Assembly: GCF_014851395.1 (NCBI RefSeq)
Contig: NW_024040041.1
Location: 13,939,742 to 14,003,741, forward strand
Reading direction: 5' to 3'
Origin: Micropterus salmoides
Lineage: Eukaryota > Chordata > Actinopteri > Centrarchiformes > Centrarchidae
Length of the DNA: 64,000 nt
The position numbers were made by a program, and so were the translations under genes. The notes beneath the pieces were generated by a model. It was not told the DNA's origin. It ran no database searches and was given only the letters and a program-made list of their open reading frames with translations. Of the stretch, positions 34,510 to 46,700 are shown piece by piece (the first letter of the stretch is position 1; the number at the start of each line of letters is the position of its first letter).

Positions 34510-36766
34510 ATGCACTGGATCAGACAGACTCCTGGAAATGGACTGGAGTGGATTGGTTTAATCTATGGTGACAGTACCGGGGGGGGGGGGCTTGGCCTTT
34601 TGACATGCAAAAACTAGAGACATCGCCTGGGGTTTGGTAAGGATCTGCAGAGACTCAATCAGACATGCATCGCTTAAGGACTGTGTATTCAAAGAGCCTT
34701 AGTGAACCCCTCTTGCCGTAAAGGTGTCAATAGAGACACTTAGCAGGACAGCAGAGGGGCTGTCCGGCCCCTCTCTCTCCACAGGTCACCTCCGAACATC
34801 AAAAGTACCACCCGTTTATTCCTTTTCCACAGAATGGCTGAGCCACTCCCTTCTCTCTTTAGCCGATGTGCAAATGTGATAAGCCAGGATTGCGAGAGGG
34901 GGACACAAACAACTCCTGCCTTCTTGAGCATAAACAATGTTTCATTAGAAACTGTTTTGTTCTGTTTAAATAATAATCCTTGCTAAGTTAGTAGTGGTGT
35001 TTGCCTCTTAGGTTAGTAGTTATGTTACCATGTTGTTGTTGATATTTGTTGTTGAAAATTATCAAAATAAGTTAATTTTAAGTTTTAATTTTCAACAAGG
35101 ATCAATGACATTGCCTCATTTTATGTTGTAACCAATGCTTTGTTCCCAACACTTTATGACACTTACTTTAGAAATGATGATAAAGAAATGTCATCCTATA
35201 CTTGATTAATTTTCCAGCTCGAATTTAATGTTAAATAACTAAATTCCCCAGCTCCTGAGCAGAAGACTGTTTTAGGATTAATCAAAGCTATCTTCATGTA
35301 ACCAGAGCTCCCCCAAGTGGACAAAATAAGTATTACATGCCATCGTTCTGAAATGCCGATGTGATTCCTAGGAAATGCTAACCTAAGGTTGAACTACTGA
35401 CAATTGTTTTCCTTTTATCAAATGCTTAAAACTAAGAACGGTATACCCGTTTGACAATTAAGGTTTGATTGTGGGAAGATATTTGATTACAATACGCGCA
35501 AATAGATTTTTGAATAGACATATTAAAAGTTTAAAGAAATGACAATTTCTCAGGAAACCGGAAACAAAGCCCTCCCTCAGGGGAACAAAAGACTGTCCCT
35601 CTGGGAACCACGCCCCAACCCCCAAAAGCAGCGACACACGCTGTCTCCTGCTCTCTCTTGTTCTGGTTCTCTGCAACTGCACTTCGGCACGCACCCAGCG
35701 TACCCCATCTCCCGGCAACGCCCTAAGAAGTTCGACCCCGCGCAGCGAAGCCACACACGTGAAGAGCCGCAACGTCAATTTTTCCCTCATTTCCAGGAAC
35801 TTACTTGCTTGCTTTTCTTTTCTTTTCTTTGTTAAGTTATCAGACCGTTAAGTTACACAATTTTAATTCAAGAACGACCAAGTTCTTTTTAAGCTTTATT
35901 CGTTGAGCTAACTTACACTGATCCCTCCTCTGACCCGAGCCAGGGTTGAAAAGGCCCCCACTGCGAGTTTCATCAATAAGCCGACAAAAGATGGACCTCC
36001 AGAGCAATTCCCTGGCAGAGAAAGCGACTGGCCGACGGCTTTAGGCCGTCCTAACCGAGAACGCACGGAACTTCGCCAGCGTGAGGCCGCCGACCAGCAA
36101 CCCGGCTGAGAGAAACGACAAGCAGTAAGACCAAACCAAGGCATTCTGTTATCAGTGATGTCCAATAGTTTGTTAATAGATTATCTTTACCTCTTAAAAC
36201 TCATAGCTTGCGTTCATTAGCTGCCTGTGTGAGTCAAATTCTCCTCACAATAGAACCCCACATCCCCACTGTTTAGCCATTGTTTATTTCTTTGATGTAT
36301 ATTTAACCGCATTTTTATGTCACCTTAGTTAATAAATTTCACTGTAATCACAGGAATGGTGTGTGTATTGCCTACCTCCAATTCCCTGTCACGAGAATTT
36401 ACCCCTTCGATATGAGACTGACTGATTTATTTAAGGTAATTGAACGATTATTAACTAACTGATCACTAGTGAATAATTGTATAATTATTAAAACGCTACC
36501 CAGAGGTCCGGGGACTCTGGGCGAATTAGATCTCCGGGGTTGCCCCGCAAAATGAGAGCTTTATGAATGAATATTCTCTGAATATTAAAATTCATAATTT
36601 TGTATAAATTCTCATAAATTTATTAAAAACACAAGTAGACATGCTACATACTATTCTCAGTCAGTTCAAGGCCGGTTTACCATCTCCAGAGACAACAGCA
36701 GACAGCAGGTGTATCTGCAGATGAACAGTCTGAAGACTGAAGATTCTGCTGTTTATTATTGTGCTC
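34510..36766 (+). pseudogene. IGHV: V11: chimeric VH, promoter fused to FR2 and split by insertion
   Basis: A family B promoter runs directly into ATGCACTGGATCAGACAG (34510 on), so the leader, intron and FR1/CDR1 are lost and the ATG is shared with an FR2 Met-His-Trp. The fragment reads MHWIRQTPGNGLEWIGLIYG and ends at a G run (34579-34590). A repeat of about 2.06 kb follows. FR3 resumes at about 36644 (YSQSVQGRFTISRDNSRQQ to AVYYCA, ending 36766). The heptamer and most of the spacer are deleted; only ACAAAATTC (36781-36789) remains. Non-functional. Confidence 0.85.
34591..36643 (+). mobile_element. LTR-like repeat inserted in V11
   Basis: A moderately GC-rich insert with a GTTAATAAATTTCAC signal near 36340. 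Parts (34980-35050, 35270-35340, 35830-35920) match the reverse complement of 49120-49830 in the CACTA-like element, for instance the AACGACCAAGTTC and GAGCTCCCCCAAGTGG words. The family is unknown; an LTR or a related non-coding retroelement is likely. Confidence 0.55.
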
Positions 36767-37215
36767 ATTTGGGCACCTGTACAAAATTCTACAGAACTCA
36801 TCTTTAACATAATTATTTCAGATGATAAATGTTATTACTTCAAGCAGTAGTTGAAGAAAATGATACAATACCATAACACCAAACATTTGTTACTGTTTGA
36901 TTTGGAAAATATTCCTAAACAGAGATGTGAATGTAGAAATACTTTTTCTTGAAAGGCAAATCTTGCTTGTTCCATAACAGAACTTCATTAAACAACTCCT
37001 CTGAGAAAACTAATGTAAGATTTAATTGTGATATAAAAGGGCACTTTCACATACATTTATTGACAGCAGATATTTTCCTCTGCACTACAGTAATTAGTTT
37101 TTTGCATATCATCACACAGGTTTCACACATTAAAGCCATTGTTGCAAAATAAATGAATAAATTAAACTCTAACAGAGTGCCTGTGCATGAGCCCCTCCCT
37201 CCCCGTGATATCCTG

Positions 37216-37223
37216 ATGCAAAT
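37216..37223 (+). promoter_or_regulatory. Consensus octamer of V12
   Basis: ATGCAAAT 37216-37223 is the only perfect octamer among the promoters here. Confidence 0.85.
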
Positions 37224-37308
37224 CTTCAGTCTGTGCAGTGTACTTCTGTCTTGCTGACTGCTCTTGTACTTTGTGTGCAGCATCAGAGGTCACATCTCCA
37301 GCCTCAGG

Positions 37309-37737
37309 ATGATCAACACACTCACTCTTCTGCTGGTTGCTCTCTCTCTGCCCTGTGAGTTCTCCTGCTTCCTGCTGTTTTATCTTTTATCAGACAACAT
37401 TAACTGATGGTCAGTCAGTGATCCCAGAAAACTTCCCAGATGACTGTCTCACTTTCTTCTCTGGTTCCTCTCTTCTTTCATCTCATCACTCTCAGTCTCT
37501 CCTGCAGAGGATCTGGCTTCACGTTTAACTGCTGTGTTATGAGCTGGATAAGACAACCTGCAGGAAAAGCACTGGAATGGATTGGGATCGGCTTCTCCAA
37601 TGCCAGTAGTAACACTTATGCCAGCAGTGTGCAAGGACGAATAGAAGTCAGTAGAGATGATAGCAACAGCATGGTGCATCTGAGACTGTCCAACTTAAAG
37701 CCAGAGGACTCTGCAGTGTATTACTGAGCCAAAGACA
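37309..37737 (+). pseudogene. IGHV: V12: third-family VH pseudogene, stop at Cys104
   Basis: The leader exon 37309-37354 (MINTLTLLLVALSLP) has a GTGAGT donor. The V part keeps LSLSCRGSGFTF, MSWIRQPAGKALEWIG and SVQGRIEVSRDDS, clearly a VH family distinct from A and B. FR1 before Cys23 is degraded and no clean acceptor joins it. The codon for the second conserved Cys is TGA (37725-37727), ending the frame after AVYY. The expected heptamer is replaced by a CACACACAC run. Non-functional. Confidence 0.88.
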
Positions 37738-39660
37738 CACACACTTTTGGAGAGTATGACAGTGATTAAAAAAACAGTGTGAGAAATGTCGTGATTCCCT
37801 GTGAGGAGGAGTCCCTGATCTCTTCCATCTCCACGTATGCGTTGCAGCATGCAGGACAGAGACTAAATCACTATCAAACACATTGCAGACTGGACAGAGA
37901 CAAGATTATGCTGTTGATTATTCTTAATGAGAGCCAGTGACACAAATAATAGCAAGTTAAGTTAATATGTCAAACAAGTCAAAATATTCCATTACAGAGT
38001 CAAATAAATAACCCTTACTTCAACATGATCAGCAACCTCTGGAAAGCACTGTCTCAATACAACTGCTTTTTATGCAGGTTGAATGGTCATTTCAAATAGT
38101 CTTTTGTACTGTATGTAGTTGAAACTGGAAACCGTAGATAGTGGTAAATGTTTTCATCTGAGTTGTTAGAAGTTTTTGTTAGAAAAAATGAAATCATAAA
38201 TACATAACCTTTCATTTTCAAAATAAATGTTCACATGACAACTCCAAGCTACAACTCGGTGACACAACAGTTCATCCTTCTTTTATAGCCTGTCAGTGCC
38301 TCCATGCCAGGTACAGGATGTGTCCACTTCAAATCAATTCAAATAGTATGACACAATTCTATTAACCATAAAAACCTGGAGGACATAATAAAACAAAAAT
38401 GTTTCCGATTACACGGCCTCAGATCTGCTACATATTGCCAACATGTCTCTTCTATCAGGTTTCCTCCCACAGGCACTGAAAACTGTAGTCAATCTAGACA
38501 CGTCACTAATGAGCAGTTACAGGCCCATAACAAACCTCCCATTTTTAAGTAAAATCATTTAAAAAGCTGTTTTTCAACTGCTTTGTGCTTTCTTGGCACT
38601 AAATAACTGTTCTGTCTTCCAGTCAGGAACCACAAAAAGGTTGTTGATAAAATAGTCAAAGACAAAACAACAATCTTGTTGCTGAGATTAAACTACTATA
38701 AACATTTCTACAAATTAAGACACAATAATGTCTATAAAATTCGATTCAGTTTTATTTATATAATGCGCCAATTCACAACAAAAGTAATCACATTGCGCTT
38801 TTCATATACAGAAGGTCTGGGCCGTACTCTTTGTGATTTGTAATATCAACTCTGAGCAAGCACTCGACGACAAGTACAGACTGAAAATGAATAATGGTAC
38901 TGATATTTACAGTATTGTAAATACTACTATTACTACTACTAGTAATAATAATAATAATAACAACAATAATAAGGCGACTCATAACCAGAGATCCAGACTT
39001 CACAGCTCCAGAAACACCTGCAGAAAGTGATAGGAGTAGAGAGGAGAGGGATGAGAAAGCAAAAGACTATGGGAAAGGGAAATGATGTGGAATCTAAAGT
39101 GGGTCATAATATGAGAGTGAAAAATACAACACATTGTCACTCCCAACTCTTTACATATGGACGCTCGGTCAAGACTCCATAACTACCTGGTTGAGTCTAG
39201 GAAAAGATCGTGGTTCGGGTTAAAATAAGTAGGTTAGCTGGGTAAGTTACTCAATACTCAAGTTATGAATTTAAAAATAGATAGTAAACAAAGAACTACA
39301 AACAGCTACTGCAATGTTGAATGGTTGTGTTAAATATCTGATCAGATTAAACTTTGCTGAGTTTACATTAGAGCTCACATTAGTTCACATTAGAGTGAAA
39401 TCAGAGCTTCTTTGGATCTGCTGTCCAACCTGAGACTGAAAGCATCTATTTTATTTTGGTTTTGATATGAATGTTTTGTTTACATGATCTGTGAAAAATT
39501 TGTTTAAATAATGTGAAAAAATGAGTACAGTGGAGGCTGTGGATTGAGAGGGTGAATCAAGTTTCAAGCTCTGTTTCAGCAACATCACCTCCCAAACTGT
39601 CTTATTTTGTATTTTGTATGTGATATTTAAACAGATTTGTGACAGCTCTGCAACAGGTAG
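37738..39660. other. Intergenic with repeat copies
   Basis: 37795-37860 holds a promoter scrap (CCCTGTGAGGAGGAGTC, then TCTTCCATCTCC). 38745-39031 is copy 2 of the RTE-like repeat. No gene is seen. Confidence 0.5.
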
Positions 39661-39759
39661 GATCAGACAGTATGAAGGAAAACCAATGGACTGGATTTTG
39701 TATTAGTAGGGAGGAGGTGACTTTTACCAAAATCATGCTCTGAAGAACAACTTAATTTA

Positions 39760-39807
<48 letters not shown>

Positions 39808-39868
39808 CAACTAGATCTGTGACATTAACAGGACAGAATCACACAGCTGTGTATTATTGTGTACATGG
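39661..39868 (+). pseudogene. IGHV: V13: old VH relic with CA microsatellite in FR3
   Basis: 39661-39700 reads as a decayed FR2 (IRQYEGKPMDWI). After a degraded CDR2 and FR3 start (ALKNNL), a (CA)n run occupies 39761-39805. Then STRSV.LTGQN and HTAVYYCVHG end at about 39868. The TLTGQN word points to a family B-type ancestor. No leader, promoter or RSS heptamer is detectable. Confidence 0.75.
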
Positions 39869-41389
39869 CTCCAGTGGCATAAACCCTGTACAGATCTGCA
39901 CAAATACTCAGCAACCAACAAGACCCAACACAGAAGTTCAAAATGTAGGGCAGAAAAAAATCTGACAAAGCTAACTTTACAATACTTTGAAAAGGCCTAA
40001 AGAGACGGTGAAGATGTCATGTATCATATCTGGTTATAGCATGATAAGCTACTATATTCACTGAATACGACAGAGGCCAGGGAAAGCTCAAAGTAACATA
40101 GTTCTTTCAAATGTCAAATCATTTTTAATACTAAATTAACCATCTTACATTTACAAGAAAAAACAAAAAATTATATGAAATCAGTTCACAGAGCGAACTT
40201 GGCCAGGTCAGAAGATAATTAGAAAGGTGAATTGTCCACGTTGAAACAATATGTTCAAAACATTGGTTGATGTAACATGATGGTAGATTTAATAATCAAC
40301 ACAGGGTTGTATAACGAGATGAAGATGACAAACAGCGATTTTCAAAAATGTTAGTGGATATTGGTGATCAGTGGAGTACTGTAGATTATTTAGCTCATCT
40401 GCTGCCCAATATGCTCACAGAGTGTAATCAGGCCAAATGATATTTGAACTAATTTGATTGTAAATGTATCAGATTTCTGAATTAAGAATAAAATTTTACT
40501 AATTTTTTATTTTGGTCTATGTTGTGTGCACGCCGCAGTCGGTCCGGGCGTTGCTCTTCTGCGGGTTACGTTTTTTGCGTTCCGTCGGCATTACGTTGTT
40601 CTGCGTTTGCGTCGCGGTGCATCTGGGAGCCTTTGTTTTTTTTTTATTGATTTATTGTTTTTCTTTCTCCCACCCCTATTGGCTACTGGGTTTCTTGCCT
40701 GCCTGTTACAGTCGTGGCGCCCCACTCTCACTAACAACTACATTCTTTAACAGGCTTATGCGCACACACATGTACACACACACATACAGACAATTTCACC
40801 CACACGCACACAGACACAAACAAATTTAGGTTGTCCCTGTTGTCCCCAGTTACTTATTTAAATTAATTATTATTCCAGCTCATTTTTCTCTTAGTTGTCT
40901 TACTATGTCAGCTGTTCATTGCTGCTGTTTGGCTGGTTGTCTTTTACTATTATTATTATTTTTATTGTTTGTTTTTGTTTGTGTTTGTTTGTTGTTGTTT
41001 TTCTCCTCCCCAAGCCCCCCTCTCTGTTCTATTTCAGGTTTCGTTGCTTTCTGCAATTGGTGTTTCCCACAGCTTTTCCCTGTTGTCCCCACCTTCCATC
41101 CCCCTTCTCTTACAGGTGTTGTCCTTTCTCTGTGCTGTCTGTTTGTGCCCCCCATCCCCGTGTCTGCCCCCCTGTCCGGCCCGGTGACAAATCAATACAT
41201 AATTAAATAAATAATAAAACAGACAAAGGAGTATATTAATACTTTCTTGTTAAAGTAAAATCTGTCTGGCACAATATGGTATCCAGGTCATTATACTCTA
41301 TACCAGGCTGCTGGGCAGGACAGATTTAAAAAAAAAAAAAAAGAATACAATTTTAAAAACAAACCTTATCATGTGTTTCTTCATTATAC
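39869..41389. other. No gene; possible LINE-type 3' region
   Basis: 40510-41215 is T/C-rich with CA-rich patches and ends in AAATAAATAATAAAA-type tail, suggesting a LINE 3' region. Open frames in it have no recognisable product. Confidence 0.35.
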
Positions 41390-42708
41390 TCCCACTCAAG
41401 CAAAGCCTATAGTTTTTCATTATATTCCAATCAAATCTGATGTTCATTTATAAATTTTGCTCATGGGTAGTGGTTACTAAATAATGATGCGTCTGCATCA
41501 CTTTGTACGGCATACAGGCCTACAGCCTGTCAGCTGGTTTTGCCTAATATTTGCAGGTCTTTAGACCACAGTGGAAACACACACAACAAATGGCTGAAGG
41601 AACCTTTTAGTTCCTTCAAAAGAGATCCGGGTACTTTTGGTGGAAATGCCACTAAGAGGGGGAAGGAAAGTACCACTTTAAGATAGGGGGTGGAAGGTTC
41701 CAAGTGGTGATTATTCATTTAGCTGACGTGTTTATCCAAAGCAACCTACAATTGCTATGTAAGAGGTCGCAGGCCTCTTGAGCAACTAGGGGTTAAGTGT
41801 CTTGATCAGGGACACATTGGTGGATGTATCACTGTGGGAAATTGAACCCAGGTCACTCACACTAAAGGCATGTGTCTTCCACTGCACCATCACCACCCCT
41901 TGTTCATAAAAGGCCAAAGACAGCACAACACTATGGTTAGTGAAATGAATCTACTGCAAAAAACAAACACTTATACAAATTTAGATACCTTATTGTCTGT
42001 AAATTTTGTGGAATCTGAAGTGAGTCATAATATGAGAGTGACAAATATTGCAGTTTCTTTCAGAAAATCACTAGAGGGCAGTCAGTGTCAAGTTTCTAAA
42101 AGGAGACACTCAGATCTGCTGTTCTCATTGATCTTAACTGACACTTGAACCCTGGACTGAACTAAAGATTAACATGTACAATGGATACTGTTATAGTTGA
42201 TACTTTTCTACCCTAAACAAAAGTCATGTGTTAACTTGACAGCGTACGACAGCATATTTAAGTTTTTTTTGTTTTAAAAGCAAACCCGACAATAAAAAAT
42301 CTTGACAACAATTAACCACCTAGCATGATATTTCATTAAGACAGTTTTATTTCTGACACTGACACAGATAAATGTAAAATGTAGGTATAATCACATAAAG
42401 TAACATATAAATACGTGAACTACTTTAGTTTTTTCTAATATAAAAAAAATGTTTTTTGCATTTAGTCACACACGTTTCACTTCCTGTCTTTGTCTTTGAC
42501 ATCTGCAAACACTGAAATTATTTATCATCGTCTTTTATGCAAACCTTCAAACGAGCAGCATCAGACTTAAGTTTTTATACCATCTACATGATCCCGGCTG
42601 CGTCACTGTATTTGTGTTTACAGCAGTATTATTTTAATGAATAAGTTTTCCATTATCCATGATTCATGTTAATATTTCCATTAAGAATAGTTATAATGAA
42701 ATAATGTG
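41390..42708 (+). repeat. Duplicated cassette (copy 3), distal part
   Basis: It matches cassette copies 1 and 2 (AAGCAAAGCCTATAGTTTTT at about 41400, GATGCGTCTGCATCACTTTG at about 41484, and the block to AATGAAATAATG at 42706). A segment with a SINE interrupts it at about 41510-41990. The cassette continues at 54215. Confidence 0.85.
41712..41898 (-). mobile_element. tRNA-derived SINE (minus strand, copy 2)
   Basis: On the minus strand GGTGGTGATGGTGCAGTGG contains an A-box-like TGGTGCAGTGG, with a decayed B box (GGTTCAATTTC) about 45 bp on. A 3' scrap of the same family lies at 55395-55432. Confidence 0.7.
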
Positions 42709-42904
42709 TGTAGCCCTACCACTCAATTCCACTGGTTGTTTTTTTTTTTTGATTTATCATGTGCATGGGGAATGAATTGGTGAGGGGTTACTAGAATTTA
42801 ACTTGGGATGTATTTACAGCAACTAACAACTTAAAACTTAAAAGTTGCCCTTTTAAAATGTCCCCATGGTCCAAATGAAATTACTGACCCTTACGAAAAA
42901 TAAG

Positions 42905-43165
42905 TTTATTCAAGTGTGCTATTAGAATACTTGTTTTAAACTAAAAATAAGAGAGTGTGCTTTCAGTCTACTTTCAATATACTTTTCAGATATATACTTA
43001 ACAAAATTATACTTAAGTATACTTGGCTTATACTGACAAGTATACAGAAAAGTCGAAGTATATTTGGCATATACTTGTACTTAATCATTTGATCAAGATA
43101 TACTAAAGAAAAGTATTCTTTCTGAATACTGAAAGTTTAAGTGTACTTGGCTTGTACTTGTGTTT
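42905..43165. repeat. Left subterminal palindrome array
   Basis: Repeated AGTATACTT, AAGTATAC and diverged relatives (ACTTAAGTATACTTGGC, TACTGACAAGTATAC, TACTTGTACTT). Confidence 0.8.
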
Positions 43166-43785
43166 ACTCTTGTAACCTTATTAAATAATTTTCACATGAA
43201 ATGGGCTTCTTTGAGGTAATACTCCAGCAAATGTTTTACACACCATCTTTTAAACTAACATGCTCAAGTTCATGGTAACAAGTCAGCTTTGGGGTGGAAT
43301 CGCTTAGAGTAAGTGCTTAGTGCAGAGGTGGAACTGAACATAATCTTTTATGTAGTGTTATTAACCCACACAGAAACAGATAAATATTTGGCCGATTTTA
43401 ATGACAATTTGTTCATGGTGTGAAAGGAGCCATACACCATTACCAGTTCATTATATACTCACAGTACATGTAGTCTTAAAGTTGGTTAAAGTAGTTTTGA
43501 AAATATCATCACAAAACATCATCTCATTATGTACTAGGCCCACATAAATCATTGGCTACAACACTGAATATGACTCATGACTCGTTTAGTCCAGTTCATA
43601 TGGATTTGGCAAAGGTATAATGTACATTTTCTCAACTATTTTGACAACAATGCATTTCATTGTTATCATATCAGGCCAGATGGCACTGAAGTTTCCAGTC
43701 TTCCTTACCTCATGTATGAAAGTACTCTTCACATTTATTTGTGAATCTTTACATAAAGGTCTGCTGGATTGAGCAAGTACCTCAA

Positions 43786-46700
43786 CTAAAACACAGCAAT
43801 GTTTGGTATATGCACAAGATGCAGGGCTTTGATGTGTACACTTTTGTTTAAAAATGAGTCCTTAATTAAACACAATGTTCCATCATTCAAGCATGCAGCA
43901 CTGTTGTATCTTTTCTTTAGTCTGTCATACTTATGACTGTGATACAGAACTCCATCAACCAAAAAACGGTTGTAGGACCAGAAGCAGTTACTTAGATTGC
44001 CACATAACTGAGTAATGGCAAGCCTATATGAAGCTGTGATATTTTCTTGCAAAGGGGGATGCCCAAAACCCATGACACTTTCATTTAGTACTTCACATTT
44101 TTCTTTTCTTCTCTTATTAAAATAAAGTTTTTCAACAAATGATTGAACCTTTGCACTTTTGATAGTATGCTTTGCCTTTTCTGGTAATTCTCTCCACAAC
44201 AGAAATTTTCTAGCTATTTGTGAAGGAACATACTGTGTTCCATGAAAATACTTCAATAGTCCCCATATTGGATTCAAAAGCAAAGGTTGATGTTGCCCAT
44301 AAAGGACCCCAGTGTTTCACACTTTGTGTGATGTGTGTGAGCAAGTGTATGTTGAAAGTCATGTGGTCTTTCCCGTATAGTCTTTGAAACAGGAGGTTTT
44401 ATTTTTACAAGTCGCAAATCAACCTCTTCACTTTGTTTGCCAATGTACCAGGGGGTTTCACTGTTTGTTGTATCAAACCACAACGTAGTCAGTTGCCGAG
44501 TGACTCCAAGGCACACATTGTGTTGATATTCAGGAATGAAACCATTGATCATTTGGAAGTGACTAAGCTTCATTAAAGGAGATGGCCCTTTGACTCCAAA
44601 CACTGGCTCATTCACTGTAGCTGACATTGCATGACTGAAATGATCTCTCTCGTTTCGAAGTGGGGGTTCAGGTCGATCATACGGATAGGATTTACCACCT
44701 TTGTGATAGCAAAAGTCACAGCCGTAAAAGCCATTAAACTGCTTTGTGTTTCGAAGCAATGGACGAGCCATCGAATCAGAGCTAGAAAGCAGCACAAACA
44801 CTTTGGATACATGATTGTTTCCCTGTACGTCTTGCCATTCAATCCCTTCAGTCTCTAATAATGAGGCCTCTTTAACAAATGGTGTTAGTAATGTTAACAT
44901 GGATGGTTTACTTGGGCCAAACCATGATGCTGACATCAGAATATCCTTTTTCCTCACTTCTGGTTCCAGTTCAATTACCTGACACTGAATTGGCCAAATG
45001 CTGCATTTAGAACTTTTAAACACTGGTGCGCCATCACAATTCCAAATAAGCGTCAAGTCATCTTTTCCAAGAATGCCACTGTCTTTTTGATACTCTTCAC
45101 CAGACTGTATGTCAGAGAGGACCCCAAATGTTCTAGTTTTTTCATGAAGACTGACACCATGCTCTTGCAGAAGTTGCTTAATCTGTGCATACAGGGGCAA
45201 CTCAAGAAAATAAAAGCCATTCTTTAGGTTTGCATTGGCATCAAATACTGTGTTGCAAGAGTCACATTGGGAGGGACAGTCTGTGCTAATGCCAAAGTAT
45301 TTAAAACAGCTTTCACAATAAAAGTGAACTTCAAATTTAGATGAACTTCCAAATTCTTTGTGGAAAATGTAATGTGAAGATGGGATCAGACCTGGAAACA
45401 TTATGTTAAACATTTCCAGTGAGTAAGTGCCTCGCCGGTTAAATTGTGCCGTAACAGATAGGACATCAGCATCAATACACTTTCTCCTTTTGAAAGAGGT
45501 GCACCAGGATACAAGGGCTTGTCACCAGTATCTGCTGTGTCTTCACTGACCTAGAGAAAGAGAGAGAGAGAACGAATCAGGACTATCAGTCTAGCACACT
45601 GTGTTTAATTTTAGCAAATGTAATTTTCTTGAAATGCTTGCCATGGATTATAACAAAACTGATAATACTTTCAACATATCCTATCAAGCTGCAATCCCAA
45701 AAGAAAGAGTAGCTACTAGGGCTGGACGATATGGACAAAAATGTTACATATAAAAAGTTGCATATCTTTCAATATCGCTATCATATAGTATCAAATCGTT
45801 GTTTCTTTTGATTTGTGCTCCTGAGTGAAAGTTGAAGAAACCTAATGGTTAATTGTGGTTTAAACTCTTCTTTATGGTCAACACGAGGCCAGACAGTGGA
45901 TCAATTCACAATTCTGAGGTAGAACCATCCATCCATCCATCATCAACCACTTATCCTGCGTACAGGGCCACAGGGGGAAGCCAATCCCCGCTGACATTGG
46001 GCGAAAGGCGGGGTACACCCTGGACAGGTCGCCAGTCCATCGCAGGGCCACACATAGACAAACAACCAAAGTTCAAAGCTCAGTCCTTTTTCTTTAACAA
46101 AATAAACATCTTAATAAAAAATAAGTCCTAATTCGTTTATGATTTAAGTAAACAAAATGAACATTTGTTATATTGTTATTGAAAAAAGTACATTGCGATA
46201 ACTATAGTTTTATTGACCAGCCCTCTTAGCTATCTGTGTGTGTACCTATACGGACTTTTTTACATAAGCTATTACACTAACTACTAACACCATGTCATTG
46301 AACCACTTACTACATACCTCAGAAAATTCAGATGTGTTTTCTCCACTAGTGTTGCCCTCCATCAAATCTTCACTGTCCACATCGTTTTCATCTTCACTCC
46401 TTGCAGCATCAAGCATGTTTGCTTTGGAATCTGATAGGTCATGCTCGTTCTGCAGGTTAACAACGTAAAAAGATGACTTGAAAGACTTAATTTAAAGGGT
46501 AGGCATTTATTTAGTTAAGATAAAAACTGTGCAATGCACATTTGTGTATTTACCTCTTCAATGTCAGTATCCAACAGGCTACTTGTGGAGGAGTTTTCAT
46601 TGTCCACTTCATAATCTTTGTTTTCACTGTTGGAAGCAAAATTCAAGTCATCTTCTGTGTTTATTTGGTCATCCTCACTGTCGTTCTGAAAGTTAACAAG

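Noticed and set aside
35458..35835. Antiparallel frames of about 100 codons in the V11 insert
   Set aside because: Both strands are open at once in a repeat; no product is recognised and no homologous frame exists in the inverted copy.
40512..41210. Two overlapping open frames of about 100 codons
   Set aside because: Hydrophobic low-complexity reading of T/C-rich DNA; all frames are open together, as composition would predict.
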